DNA of 64,000 nucleotides from Paenibacillus peoriae KCTC 3763. GTDB taxonomy: Bacteria; Bacillota; Bacilli; Paenibacillales; Paenibacillaceae. The notes under the pieces are model-generated. The model ran no database searches and was not told where the DNA came from. It was given only the letters and a program-made list of their open reading frames with translations. Shown here piece after piece: positions 43,821 to 53,795 of this stretch. The translations under genes were made by a program, and so were the position numbers. The stretch spans positions 124,001-188,000 of the forward strand of contig NZ_AGFX01000011.1 of assembly GCF_000236805.1 (NCBI RefSeq), read 5' to 3'. Positions within the stretch are counted from its first letter, which is position 1, and every line of letters begins with the position of its first letter.

Positions 43821-44702
43821 ATGAATTTTGGGCCTCTTAGAGCACAACAAGCGGTTCTTAACTCTAGTAGCTTACGGATAAATCCGGCAAGCAAGCAAGG
43901 AGTTTCATCACCCCAGCTTCATGAAGAAAAAGTCTCCGGATTTGTTGTTCAAGACTCTGTGGAGATTAGTGAGACTGGCAGACAACTGGCGGAAGGAGCT
44001 ATTGTGTCACAGGCTGCCAAGTATTTTGGTACAACACAGATCAATGATTCATTAAACCGTGTTTTGGAAGGTCAGCCAGAAGAAGTGTCCAATGCAGTGT
44101 ACAATATGATTCAATCCAATTTTATCGTCGACGGAACGGTAACGGATGAGAATCAGCGGGCTGTATTGCTAGAGATGGGAGTTTCCCAATCCAAGTATAT
44201 TGCTGACCATTATATGGAGGGCGATAAGGCCAAAGAATTTCTGGAAACCATGAACCAGATAGCTGGAATTGCTTTGACACGATCCATTGATTCAGAGAGC
44301 GGAGATATTAGCTACACGACTCCAACAGATCGTCCGTTAGGTGCTCCTGAGGATTACGTCAAATTGTCGGAAGTGATGAAGCAGGCGGACCCTCAACAAT
44401 ATGCGTCATTCATGAATGACATTAAAGGTGGAGGCAATGGACTGAGCCAGCTGTTAAGTTTTGCGCAAAAGGTCCCTCAACACCCCGATTGGATTAACAA
44501 ATACAAGGAACGTACGGGACAGACTGAAGAGCTGTTAAATAACACACAGTTAAAGAATCGGTTTGACAAAGCTGATACGACTTCGGCTTCCGCATTTATG
44601 AACAGTATGCAAACTCTACTTAAGGAAGCTTCCGCTACTCAGGACTCTTACATGCAGAATATGCGGGGATTTTTTCGGAACTTGGGTGTTCAGGTAGATT
44701 AA
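43821..44702 (+). CDS. Unknown protein (293 aa)
   Basis: No family recognised. There is no signal peptide; the N-terminus (MNFGPLRAQQAVLNSSSL) and the segment VQDSVEISETGRQLAEGA resemble the short disordered leaders of some flagellar or surface-associated proteins. The rest is mainly helical, with a repeated-looking EVSNAVYNMIQSNFIVDGTV. An excellent AGGAGG site seven bases before ATG 43821 fixes the start; the upstream open frame lacks one. It lies between the secreted paralogues and the giant surface protein. Confidence 0.65.
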   Translation: MNFGPLRAQQAVLNSSSLRINPASKQGVSSPQLHEEKVSGFVVQDSVEISETGRQLAEGAIVSQAAKYFGTTQINDSLNRVLEGQPEEVSNAVYNMIQSNFIVDGTVTDENQRAVLLEMGVSQSKYIADHYMEGDKAKEFLETMNQIAGIALTRSIDSESGDISYTTPTDRPLGAPEDYVKLSEVMKQADPQQYASFMNDIKGGGNGLSQLLSFAQKVPQHPDWINKYKERTGQTEELLNNTQLKNRFDKADTTSASAFMNSMQTLLKEASATQDSYMQNMRGFFRNLGVQVD

Positions 44703-44728
44703 AACCTTTAAATAATTTTACACTTCTG

Positions 44729-44757
44729 TTTACATCCTGCTAGGAACGAAGTATAAT
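44729..44757 (+). promoter_or_regulatory. Promoter upstream of the giant surface protein
   Basis: TTTACA (44729-44734), exactly 17 bases, then perfect TATAAT (44752-44757). Confidence 0.6.
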
Positions 44758-44786
44758 AGCTTCAAAACATACTCGTGATATTGAGG

Positions 44787-44833
44787 AAGCACCTCAAACT
44801 TGGGCATTAACGCCTTTGTTTGAGGTGCTTTTT
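44787..44833 (+). terminator. Terminator just after a promoter
   Basis: AAGCACCTCAAAC (44787-44799) pairs perfectly with GTTTGAGGTGCTT (44818-44830), then T-run. It starts only about 23 bases after the expected transcription start of the promoter at 44729, so it either ends the upstream gene or attenuates the downstream one. Confidence 0.75.
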
Positions 44834-44895
44834 CTATTTTGGCCGAAGCGGGTCTGTAAAGCTCTTTGAAAATAAAATAAAGTAAGGAGAAGTGT

Positions 44896-47800
44896 ATGTA
44901 TCGAAAAAATAAGCGAAAGGCAAGGAAGTATAGCAAGTGGGTGTATGGATTTTTGGCTGTACTACTCCTATTAACGATGATTCCCATATTTCCTGAAAGG
45001 GTATCAGCCGCTACCCAAGAGATCATTGGGGGCCCTTTTTGCCAAAACAATTTGCCAGGTGGGGGCGACAGTTGGGGCTCTCTGTCAGGAAGCGGGGTAG
45101 GAGCAACGGAAGTTTACAGCGGCATGGGTTCGGCAAGATATACATGTGATGGCAGTGTGCAGCCAACCAATCGTTTTATTGATATTGGCAGATCTATTAA
45201 AACTGCTGATTACAGGGTTTTTGTTTACATTGAAGGGTCTTATCATACAGAAATATATGCATCTAATGCTGCAGCGGGGAGCAGCTGGAGACCTGACGGA
45301 ACGAATTTATATACATGGACTAATGTAACGAAATTCTATGCTGATAGCTTTTATCAGGGAAAATGGGTAGAGATTACTGACTCTATTACATTAAGAGATA
45401 TTCGGTATTTTAGAGCCATGGGGTACAACCAGCAGACAAGTAATGAAATATCCAGGTTTGGCATCCGTCTCATTCCCAAATCGGACCTGATGCCTATACC
45501 GCCTCAGATTCATGCAGGCGCAGAGGGACAGGCGGCTACAGGCTGGACCAAAGAACCCGTAACTGTTTGGATCAACGGGGACGTGGCGCCTGAAGGGCTA
45601 AAATACTATGAATATAGCCTGAATGGAGGATCATTCCAGCCATACACAGGACCCTTTACTGTATATGACCATGGCGTAAATACGATCTATGCCAGGACAG
45701 TGGACGTAAATAACCAGTACAGTGGCCTTTCCTCCGGGAAGGTACGAATAGACAAGATGCCGCCAACTCCACCCACCATCAGCGCAACGGGAAACAGTAA
45801 TGACTATGCCATTTCATTGCAGCCAGGAACAGATGATTATGCTGGACTGGCCCATACTCAATTTCGTATGACAGGCGTTGTGAATCAGGATTGGCAAGAC
45901 TATGGTGGAATGTTTCATGTGAATAAAGATGGCAAAAGCACGATTTATGCACGGTCTATAGATAGCGTCGGTAATATGAGCCAAGAAGTAAGCAAAGAAG
46001 TCATCATTGATAAAAAGGGGCCGACTGCTCCAGTCATCCGGGCTAGTGAGGCAGGTCCAACGGCCCGTGATGTGAATATTGCCATTGATTCAGGAAGTGA
46101 TCCTGCAAACGGAATTAAGATGACACAGTATCGTCTGAGTCCGACGGAGGAGTGGCAGACATACCTTGGCGTCTTTACATTAACCGCTGAAGGGAATTAC
46201 GAATTGTCAGCACGGACAATCAATAACCTTGACGTACCTGGTCCAACTGCGACTCAATCGGTCATGATAGATCGAACCAAGCCAACGCCTCCAGAAATTA
46301 CATTTTCCGAGGTAACGATGCCGACCCGCTATACCAATAAGCCAGTGCAATTTGCTTTATCAGGTGCGACGGATATTACTGCAGTACATTATGAATATCA
46401 ATGGGGTTCCGGTGGCTATGTGTCTGGATCATCGGGAATGTTAAATCGCTCCGGTATCGTAAAAGTGACTGCTCAAGCTGTAGATGAAGCAGGAAATCGA
46501 AGTGATCCGGTGTCTGCAACGTCTTATATTGATTTGGAACTCCCGACGGTCCAGCTGACGCCGAATTCGCGTGAATGGAAAGATTCGAGTATTGATGTGG
46601 AGATACGATATACCGACCAGCATTCGGGGATCGAACCAGCAACAATGCAGTATAGAATCACGAACAGTCCTGATTCACCCGAAAATTGGGATACAGCAGC
46701 CAATACGGCAATCCGGATGAATCTTTTAAATGAAGGTGAATGGTATGTTCATGCCAAGGTTAAAGACCGAGCGGGGAACATTTCTCAAACGGTCAGCGGT
46801 GCACTTCGCATTCAAAAGCAGCCCGAGCCGATTGTGCTCTCAGCGACATCCATACGAAACACAGAGGCTGATTTGCAATGGACTCTTCCATCCGGCTTTA
46901 ATGATGGTTACGTCTATACCATCCGTAATCTAACAACCCAAGAGGTTTGGGAGGTTGCGCATCCGACAAATTCGTTTACAAATAAAGGGCTGCAAGGAGG
47001 ACGACAATACGAATATGAAGTGCGTGTAAGTAATCATGTAGGAGGCAATGCGTATTCCAATCGAGTCCATGTATTAACGCTGCCTGATGCACCCGATCAT
47101 ATCAGGTTAAAAGCTGTCTCCCATCATCCGGCAGGAATCCTAGCTGACTTTCCCCCGGTTGCTTCTGCTAACAAATATAATATGATAGCAACGGACGTAA
47201 GTACGGGAGAAGTTATATTTAGGGATACGGTTACACAGGATGTTTATAATCCAATTACGGGAATGAAGCCTGGTAAATATTACGATGTTTCTGTATCAGC
47301 TATGAATGACACTGGAGAGGGTGCGGCAAAGCATGTCTCTTTCTTGAGCCTGCCAGACAGCCCAGCCGGATTCCAAAATGTAACTGTAAGAGAAGATGGA
47401 GTCGAATTGAAATGGAACGATGTAGTCACAGCCACATATTACGCCTTGGAACGAGACAACGTATCGGTTTTTCATGATGTGTATACGGAATTCACAGATA
47501 CCGGTCTTCAGGCGGGAACAGAGTATGCTTATCGCATTTCGGCTGAAAATACAACCGGATTCGGAGATTATGCTCACCTGGGAGTTATCACATTGCCGGC
47601 TCGAGTAACTACGCTGGCGAGTGTTACGAAGGATGTATATTCCGTTGGTGTAGCGTGGCAAGATGTGCAGGGGGCTGACGGTTACATTTTGAACGTGAAC
47701 GATGAACCGAATATGCGGGTTCCCCGGGGTATCCATTCTTATACTTTTGAGGGCTTGCCAGCGGGGAGGCCTGCAAGTATTCGAATCCGGGCCTACAATC

Positions 47801-49482
47801 GAAGTGGTATAGGTGAAGATGCAACTATCAATGAATTGACACTACCTGTTTCGGCAGTACAGCTTGCAGTAGTAGATGTTGGGGAGCATGAGGCTACATT
47901 GAAATGGGACCCGGTTGATGGAGCAACTCAATATAAGGTAACGATCAACGATCAGGATTATTACAGCACCGAGCCTTTTGTAGCTGTATCTGGATTAGAA
48001 GGTGGGAAAAACTACACTTATCAAGTGAGCAGCGGTAACAGTAGTGGTTTCAGTCAGCCAGCGTGGGGTGAACTGCTGACACTTCCGCCTCAGGTGCAAA
48101 ATGTCAAAGTTACAGAACACGGGAATGGCCAGATTTTGCTGAGCTGGGATGAAGCTAAGAGCGCTTATCAATACGCTGTAATCCGCAGCGATACGGGTGA
48201 AGACTTAGACACCAGAGATGCCCATATTAAGCTCTCAGGTATCCAACCCGGTGTGATTTACTCGTTTGGCATTCAAGCAATGAATACGAGCGGTGCAGGT
48301 GACATAGCCCCCTTTACGTATCGTGCGTTGCCAGATGGAATACCAGACAACAGGTTAATTATAAAAGACGTCACAGATACGAATCTGGTTGTTACGTGGA
48401 AAGAAGCTCCAGGCGCGGACGCTTACAATGTATATCAAAATGGGGCACTTATCGGTCATACGACCCATCATGAGTTTGAAATAGACGGATTAGACAGTTC
48501 TACAGTGTATCGTATTACCGTCAACCCAGCTAACACGAGTGGTGAAGGTAAGCCGACAGAAGCTGAAGTAGAAACGCTGCCGTCTCCAGATTTCAAATTG
48601 TTGAAGACGGAAACGACGAATAATGAGTTTATCATCCATTGGGAGTCAGAGCATTATAATGATATTTTCGTACTCACCAGTGAAGGAGGCACAGAACTAT
48701 ACCGTGGTAAGGAGCGAAGCTTTATCTGGAGACAACTCAGAGAGAAGCAGCTGTATACAGTTCAACTCTGGGCAGAAAACAGTCAGGGAGAACGCACAGA
48801 GGCAAAGCAGGTGAACGGTAAAACTACGGGGAATCCTGTGGACACAGGTGGCGGAGCAGGAGGTACGGGGGGTGCAAAACCTATTCAGCCTGTTGTGAAG
48901 GAGCAAATAGAAACAGAGCTCATTCAATCCCCGTCAGTTGAGACGAAGTCCAATCATTTTAGTGACATTGATCGGGTATTTAATAGAGATAAAATAAATG
49001 CACTTGCTGATCTGGGTATCGTGAAAGGGACGACCCACACGCTTTTTGAGCCGAACAGATCTGTAACACGAATGGAATTCACTTCGATGCTTGTCCGTTC
49101 CCTGAAATTACCGCTCGAAACGGATGTGACTTTAGGCTTCGAGGATATCGATCCATCAGCGTGGTATGTTGAGTTACTCAAAACGGCGATTAAAGATCAG
49201 GTCGCTCGCGGGTTTAGCGACAGAGAATTTGGCCCGGATCGGGTCATCAACCGTGAGCAGGCGGCTAAAATGGTGAATAACGTTATCAAGGCTACACCAC
49301 AACATGAAAGCAGCGTATACTCAGATACCTCTCAAATTGTGGAGTGGGCCAGAACGGATGTACTTGGTCTAACCGAAATTAATTTAGTACAAGGATATCC
49401 GGATGGAAGCTTCCGTGCCAAACAGGAGGTCACACGTGCGGAAGCGGCTGAGATGATTTATAATATGCTGCAAATGAAATAG
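44896..49482 (+). CDS. Giant S-layer-anchored surface protein (Ig-like, FN3, SLH)
   Basis: This 1528-residue exported protein has a signal peptide (residues 1-38, ending RVSAA) and an N-terminal domain to about 195 of unknown type. About four to five Ig-like repeats follow (PPTPPTISATG, KGPTAPVIRASE, TKPTPPEITFSE). Then come about eight fibronectin-III modules (about 640-1320), each opening with a Pro-rich strand and a Trp (ADLQW, VELKW, SVGVAW, ATLKW, LLSW, LVVTW, IIHW). After a Gly-rich linker, three SLH domains (about 1350-1528) end the protein, with SVTRMEFTSMLVRS and EVTRAEAAEMIYNM. It would bind cell-wall polymer and extend outward; adhesion is inferred. Confidence 0.88.
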   Translation: MYRKNKRKARKYSKWVYGFLAVLLLLTMIPIFPERVSAATQEIIGGPFCQNNLPGGGDSWGSLSGSGVGATEVYSGMGSARYTCDGSVQPTNRFIDIGRSIKTADYRVFVYIEGSYHTEIYASNAAAGSSWRPDGTNLYTWTNVTKFYADSFYQGKWVEITDSITLRDIRYFRAMGYNQQTSNEISRFGIRLIPKSDLMPIPPQIHAGAEGQAATGWTKEPVTVWINGDVAPEGLKYYEYSLNGGSFQPYTGPFTVYDHGVNTIYARTVDVNNQYSGLSSGKVRIDKMPPTPPTISATGNSNDYAISLQPGTDDYAGLAHTQFRMTGVVNQDWQDYGGMFHVNKDGKSTIYARSIDSVGNMSQEVSKEVIIDKKGPTAPVIRASEAGPTARDVNIAIDSGSDPANGIKMTQYRLSPTEEWQTYLGVFTLTAEGNYELSARTINNLDVPGPTATQSVMIDRTKPTPPEITFSEVTMPTRYTNKPVQFALSGATDITAVHYEYQWGSGGYVSGSSGMLNRSGIVKVTAQAVDEAGNRSDPVSATSYIDLELPTVQLTPNSREWKDSSIDVEIRYTDQHSGIEPATMQYRITNSPDSPENWDTAANTAIRMNLLNEGEWYVHAKVKDRAGNISQTVSGALRIQKQPEPIVLSATSIRNTEADLQWTLPSGFNDGYVYTIRNLTTQEVWEVAHPTNSFTNKGLQGGRQYEYEVRVSNHVGGNAYSNRVHVLTLPDAPDHIRLKAVSHHPAGILADFPPVASANKYNMIATDVSTGEVIFRDTVTQDVYNPITGMKPGKYYDVSVSAMNDTGEGAAKHVSFLSLPDSPAGFQNVTVREDGVELKWNDVVTATYYALERDNVSVFHDVYTEFTDTGLQAGTEYAYRISAENTTGFGDYAHLGVITLPARVTTLASVTKDVYSVGVAWQDVQGADGYILNVNDEPNMRVPRGIHSYTFEGLPAGRPASIRIRAYNRSGIGEDATINELTLPVSAVQLAVVDVGEHEATLKWDPVDGATQYKVTINDQDYYSTEPFVAVSGLEGGKNYTYQVSSGNSSGFSQPAWGELLTLPPQVQNVKVTEHGNGQILLSWDEAKSAYQYAVIRSDTGEDLDTRDAHIKLSGIQPGVIYSFGIQAMNTSGAGDIAPFTYRALPDGIPDNRLIIKDVTDTNLVVTWKEAPGADAYNVYQNGALIGHTTHHEFEIDGLDSSTVYRITVNPANTSGEGKPTEAEVETLPSPDFKLLKTETTNNEFIIHWESEHYNDIFVLTSEGGTELYRGKERSFIWRQLREKQLYTVQLWAENSQGERTEAKQVNGKTTGNPVDTGGGAGGTGGAKPIQPVVKEQIETELIQSPSVETKSNHFSDIDRVFNRDKINALADLGIVKGTTHTLFEPNRSVTRMEFTSMLVRSLKLPLETDVTLGFEDIDPSAWYVELLKTAIKDQVARGFSDREFGPDRVINREQAAKMVNNVIKATPQHESSVYSDTSQIVEWARTDVLGLTEINLVQGYPDGSFRAKQEVTRAEAAEMIYNMLQMK

Positions 49483-49581
49483 AATGAATCAAGGGGCGGC
49501 TGTGTGAGTAACGGTAATAATTGAGACTGATTTGGTCAATAGCAGAGACTTTTTTTGGTATATATTTGATACATTTTTATC

Positions 49582-49622
49582 GCCAGTAGAAACAAAAAAC
49601 CTTGTTTCTACTGGCTTTTTTA
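49582..49622 (+). terminator. Intrinsic terminator
   Basis: GCCAGTAGAAACAA (49582-49595) pairs perfectly with TTGTTTCTACTGGC (49602-49615), followed by T6. The rest of the 49483-49831 gap holds no supported gene. Confidence 0.85.
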
Positions 49623-49831
49623 TGTTTTGTTCAGATATCGAAAGTATCATTCGCATATATAACCATACCAAAGTGAGTCGAGCAGCAGCTCAATGTGCAT
49701 GGGCTTGGGCATTTACAAAAGATTTACTCGATCATGGCTTTCTCATAATACTGGACCTATATATTGTTAATGAAAACAACAACAACGACGCATAAAACCA
49801 CAAAAAAACACAATCGGGAAAGAGGGTAATC

Positions 49832-50938
49832 ATGAAACACTCATTAAAAAAAGCTTTGACAGGCGGTCTGGCACTCACTTTACTGGCAAGTGTACTTACG
49901 GCCTGTGGAAATGTAGGTAATGAGGCGAATGCAATTAATGAGCCTGTTAAGGAACTTACTCTTGCAGAAATGGAAACAAAGGCAAAGGAAGAAGGCAGCA
50001 TTGCAAGTGTAGGGATGCCGGATTCTTGGGCTAACTGGAAAGAAACTTGGGAAGAGCTAGAAGCTAAATATAACATTACTCATTCAGATACAGATATGTC
50101 CAGTGGAGAAGAAATAGCAAAGTTCAAAGCAGAACAGAAGAGTCCAACTGCCGATATTGGTGATGTGGGTATTTCATTTGGCCCTCAAGCTGTAGCACAA
50201 GGAGTTACACAGCCTTATAAGACTTCTTATTGGGATGAGATTCCTTCTTGGGCAAAAGACGACGAAGGCCATTGGATTGTGGGTTACCAAGGAACACTTG
50301 CGTTTTTTACGAACAAAAGTAAAGTCGCTAATCCGCCTAAAAGCTGGGAAGATCTTAGAAATGGAGATTACAAGGTCATTGTCGGGGATGTAATGACTGG
50401 TGCACAGTCCCAGATGGCTGTACTTGCGGCAGCTATTGCTTTTGGCGGGGATGAAACCAATCTGGAGCCGGGTATTGCTTTCTTTGAGGAACTTGCTAAA
50501 AAAGGACGTCTTTCAAGTACAGAAGCTTCCGTAGCAAACATTGAGAAGGGTGAGGTTGAAGTTGCTTTGTTGTGGGATTTCAACGCATTAAATTATCGCG
50601 ATCAGGTAGATAAAGAAAAGTATGATGTGGCGATTCCTGCTGAGGGTAGCGTTGTGAGTGGATATGCTACCATTATCAACAAGTATGCACCTCATCCCAA
50701 TGCGGCCAAGCTTGCTCGTGAATATATTTTGAGCGATGAAGGACAAATCAATCTGGCAAAAGGCTATGCAAGACCTATACGTGAGGGTGTAAAGCTCCCG
50801 CAAGAAGTCGCTGATATCTTACTACCGAATGAAGAGTATAAAAATGCGAAACCAATCACCGACTATAATGCTTGGGAAAAAACGGTTGAGACGCTGCCAC
50901 AACAGTGGCAGGAGCGTGTATTGGTATATATGAACTAA
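49832..50938 (+). CDS. ABC transporter substrate-binding lipoprotein
   Basis: This 368-residue lipoprotein (lipobox SVLTAC, Cys near residue 27) belongs to the iron/polyamine/phosphonate binding-protein superfamily. It shows the two-lobed pattern (IASVGMPDSWANWKETWEEL, ADIGDVGISFGPQAVAQG, GYQGTLAFFTNKSKVANPPKSWEDL, GEVEVALLWDFNALNY). It is followed by two permeases, an ATPase, a DeoR regulator and two phosphoesterases, so an organophosphorus ligand (phosphonate or phosphodiester) is inferred. A GAAAGAGGG site precedes the ATG. Confidence 0.85.
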   Translation: MKHSLKKALTGGLALTLLASVLTACGNVGNEANAINEPVKELTLAEMETKAKEEGSIASVGMPDSWANWKETWEELEAKYNITHSDTDMSSGEEIAKFKAEQKSPTADIGDVGISFGPQAVAQGVTQPYKTSYWDEIPSWAKDDEGHWIVGYQGTLAFFTNKSKVANPPKSWEDLRNGDYKVIVGDVMTGAQSQMAVLAAAIAFGGDETNLEPGIAFFEELAKKGRLSSTEASVANIEKGEVEVALLWDFNALNYRDQVDKEKYDVAIPAEGSVVSGYATIINKYAPHPNAAKLAREYILSDEGQINLAKGYARPIREGVKLPQEVADILLPNEEYKNAKPITDYNAWEKTVETLPQQWQERVLVYMN

Positions 50939-51039
50939 TCTAGTTCTTTCGAATTTCATTAATTTTTTATGGAAGAGGGGCGTCTTTTGCAAACCGGGGA
51001 AAGGCGCCCTGTTCTATGTCAGGAACAAAGGAGACACCC

Positions 51040-51960
51040 ATGAAACAGAAACCCAGATTGGTCATTCTCGGATTGGTTCCGTTTATAATCATGGTCGCGG
51101 CTTTTCAGTTCGTCCCGATATTATCTATGGTAACAGGAAGTTTTCAGGAGAATGGAGGCCACGGTTTTACATTTAGTCAGTACACAACACTTTTTACAAG
51201 CGTTTTTTATATGCAGGCATTGAAAAACAGTGTAATTATATCATCATATTCCAGTTTGATTGCAATTGTGGTAGGAATCATCAGCGCTTATTGTATTACA
51301 CGGTTTGCTCCAGTAGTCCGTGATAAGCTATTAATGTTGTCCAATATGACCTCGAATTTTGCGGGTGTCCCCTTGGCATTTGCTTATATTATTTTGCTAG
51401 GCAACAACGGAGTGTTCACCCTCTTGAGCCAACGTTGGGGTTGGGATGTGCTTGGTGATTTTAATTTATACAGTTGGAGCGGACTGGTGTTGATCTATGT
51501 TTATTTTCAGGTTCCACTTTCTTTGTTGCTACTGTATCCATCTTTATATGGTATCCGGGAACAATGGAAAGAAGCAGCTTCTTTACTCGGCGCGAATACT
51601 TGGCAGTTTTGGCGGACTGTTGGATTGCCGATTCTCGCACCTTCCGTTTTTGGTACTTTGGGTATTTTGTTTGCCAATTCGATGGGTGCTTATGCTACAA
51701 CATATGCGCTTGTAGGAGGTAATTACAACCTTCTTTCAACCCGCATCGGTTCTTTGGTTGCTGGAGATGTTGTCAATAAGCCAGAGCTTGGGAGCGCGCT
51801 GGCGGTTGTGCTCGCCTTGACGACACTTTTGGCTGTGTTCTTGAATCATAAGATGGCTAAAAGATCTGAATTATTCAGCAGCACAAGGGTTATCAAGTCT
51901 TCAGCTAAACGTGTAAAGCGTTCATCTATTAGGGCTGAACTGAAAGGAGAAACAGGATAA
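51040..51960 (+). CDS. ABC transporter permease 1
   Basis: This 306-residue inner-membrane permease has six or seven hydrophobic segments and an EAA loop near residues 185-205 (WKEAASLLGANTWQFWRTVGLP). It resembles the first permease of PotB/PhnU type importers. ATG 51040 follows AAAGGAG by seven bases; the in-frame ATG at 51016 is less favourable. Its TAA overlaps the next ATG by one base, indicating coupled translation. Confidence 0.87.
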   Translation: MKQKPRLVILGLVPFIIMVAAFQFVPILSMVTGSFQENGGHGFTFSQYTTLFTSVFYMQALKNSVIISSYSSLIAIVVGIISAYCITRFAPVVRDKLLMLSNMTSNFAGVPLAFAYIILLGNNGVFTLLSQRWGWDVLGDFNLYSWSGLVLIYVYFQVPLSLLLLYPSLYGIREQWKEAASLLGANTWQFWRTVGLPILAPSVFGTLGILFANSMGAYATTYALVGGNYNLLSTRIGSLVAGDVVNKPELGSALAVVLALTTLLAVFLNHKMAKRSELFSSTRVIKSSAKRVKRSSIRAELKGETG

Positions 51961-52763
51961 TGGCCCGAAGCGAAACAAATTTGATGCCCCGTTTCTGGGT
52001 GACATTGCTTATGATCTATTTGCTATTGCCCCTTGTGGCTACAGGACTATATGCTTTTGCGGGCAAATGGGAAGATACTTTGTTGCCTGATACATGGACA
52101 CTCGAGTGGTTTCGGCAAATGTTCAGTGACATACTGTACTGGGAAGCATTGTGGCGTTCCGTGTATCTATGTTTAACCAGTGTGATAATCACGCTAGCTG
52201 TAATACTGCCAGCTGTGTTTGTTATTACGGTATACTTTCCACGCTTGGAAGTTTTACTGAAAAGCATCGCTGTGCTGCCATATGCAGTTCCTGGAGTGGT
52301 TGCAGCTGTCGGATTGATCCGCACGTATTCCTCCGGTCCATTTGCTATCTCTGGAACTTCCTTCTTACTCATCGGTGCTTATTTTGTAGTTGCTTTACCT
52401 TATATGTATCAAGGGATCAGCAACAGTTTGCGAACCGTGTCAGCGGTCGAATTGCTTAATGCAGCAGAGCTGCTTGGAGCAAGCACGGCCAGGGCATTCT
52501 GGACTGTCATCGTGCCCAATATCTGGCCAGGGGTTTTGATTTCAACGCTCTTATCCTTTTCAATCCTGTTTGGTGAATTTGCGCTGACCAACATGTTAGT
52601 AGGTGGACACATTAAAACAATGCAGATTTATTTGTACGAACGGATGAATGAAAGTGGCCACACAGCTAGCGCGATTGCGATTTCTTACTTTGTGTTTATA
52701 CTCATTATTTCTGGCGTATTTATGAAGCTTGGGACAATGGTGCGTGGAGGAGCGGAAAAATGA
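51960..52763 (+). CDS. ABC transporter permease 2
   Basis: This 267-residue partner permease has about six membrane spans and the EAA loop LNAAELLGASTARAFWTVIVP at about 165-185. It would form the heterodimeric channel with the preceding protein. The stop overlaps the ATPase start (ATGA). Typical length for PotC/PhnV-type permeases. Confidence 0.87.
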   Translation: MARSETNLMPRFWVTLLMIYLLLPLVATGLYAFAGKWEDTLLPDTWTLEWFRQMFSDILYWEALWRSVYLCLTSVIITLAVILPAVFVITVYFPRLEVLLKSIAVLPYAVPGVVAAVGLIRTYSSGPFAISGTSFLLIGAYFVVALPYMYQGISNSLRTVSAVELLNAAELLGASTARAFWTVIVPNIWPGVLISTLLSFSILFGEFALTNMLVGGHIKTMQIYLYERMNESGHTASAIAISYFVFILIISGVFMKLGTMVRGGAEK

Positions 52764-53791
52764 ACGCATATTTAGATTTGCAAGGAATTAATAAGACTTA
52801 CGGCAATTCTTCTGTATTACATCAGGTTGATCTGAATGTGGAAAAAGGAGAGCTTGTAACCCTACTCGGACCTTCAGGTTGCGGAAAAAGTACTTTGCTG
52901 CGTTGTATTGCTGGTTTGGTGGATCTTGATCAAGGTGAAATTTTGCTGGATAAAAAAAACATATCCAATTTACCTCCACGAAGCCGAGAAATTGGTATGG
53001 TGTTTCAGTCCTATGCTCTTTTTCCGAACCTTACAGTGCGAGGGAACATCGAATACGGCCTGAAAATTAAGGGTTTGAAAAGCGCTGAGAGACATAAACG
53101 TGTGGAAGAATTGCTGGCCATGGTTGATCTGGAGGATCGGGAAAAGCACTATCCAAATCAGCTTTCTGGAGGACAACAGCAACGTGTTGCGTTGGCGCGC
53201 TCGCTTGCCATGCAACCTAAGCTGCTTCTATTAGATGAACCACTCAGTGCGCTAGATGCAAAAATTCGCAAAAATTTGCGTGCAGAAATTCGAAATATTC
53301 AAAAAAGGTTTCAAATGACAACTATGTTTGTAACACACGATCAAGAAGAAGCACTCGCTATATCAGATCGTGTATGCGTAATGGACAAAGGACGAATCGT
53401 ACAGGAAGGAACTCCTGAAAACGTGTATTCTGCTCCCAAGACGGAATTTATTGCCCGTTTTATGGGCAATTATAACGTCTTAAATCCAAAGGAAGCAGCT
53501 CGCCTTTTCCAATTGGACAATCTTGAACAGGTGAGCTATGCAGTCAGACCAGAGGCGATTTCTATCCAAAATGATCAGCGCATAGTAGAAGATACAAAGT
53601 GCTACGTAACCGGATACGTTCGGTCCGTCGCAATCCTTGGCAATGTAATAAGATATACGGTTTTGTCACAAGAGATTCTCTTGACCGTAGACGTCTTGAA
53701 TGATGGTCGATCTGCGATCAGTGAAGGAGAAGCGATCCGTCTTGAGCTGAGTCGCTCCAGTCTTCTACAGCTGGATAAGGAAGGAGCTTAA
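52760..53791 (+). CDS. ABC transporter ATPase
   Basis: This 343-residue ATPase has Walker A GPSGCGKST (about 38-46), a Q-loop in MVFQSYALFPNLTV, signature LSGGQQQRVALARS, Walker B LLLLDEPLSALDA and switch His in TMFVTHDQEEAL. After residue 240 comes a short TOBE-type regulatory domain. It closely resembles PotA/PhnT-class ATPases and completes the importer with the two permeases. Overlap of 4 bases with the gene before. Confidence 0.93.
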   Translation: MNAYLDLQGINKTYGNSSVLHQVDLNVEKGELVTLLGPSGCGKSTLLRCIAGLVDLDQGEILLDKKNISNLPPRSREIGMVFQSYALFPNLTVRGNIEYGLKIKGLKSAERHKRVEELLAMVDLEDREKHYPNQLSGGQQQRVALARSLAMQPKLLLLDEPLSALDAKIRKNLRAEIRNIQKRFQMTTMFVTHDQEEALAISDRVCVMDKGRIVQEGTPENVYSAPKTEFIARFMGNYNVLNPKEAARLFQLDNLEQVSYAVRPEAISIQNDQRIVEDTKCYVTGYVRSVAILGNVIRYTVLSQEILLTVDVLNDGRSAISEGEAIRLELSRSSLLQLDKEGA

Positions 53792-53795
53792 TAAG

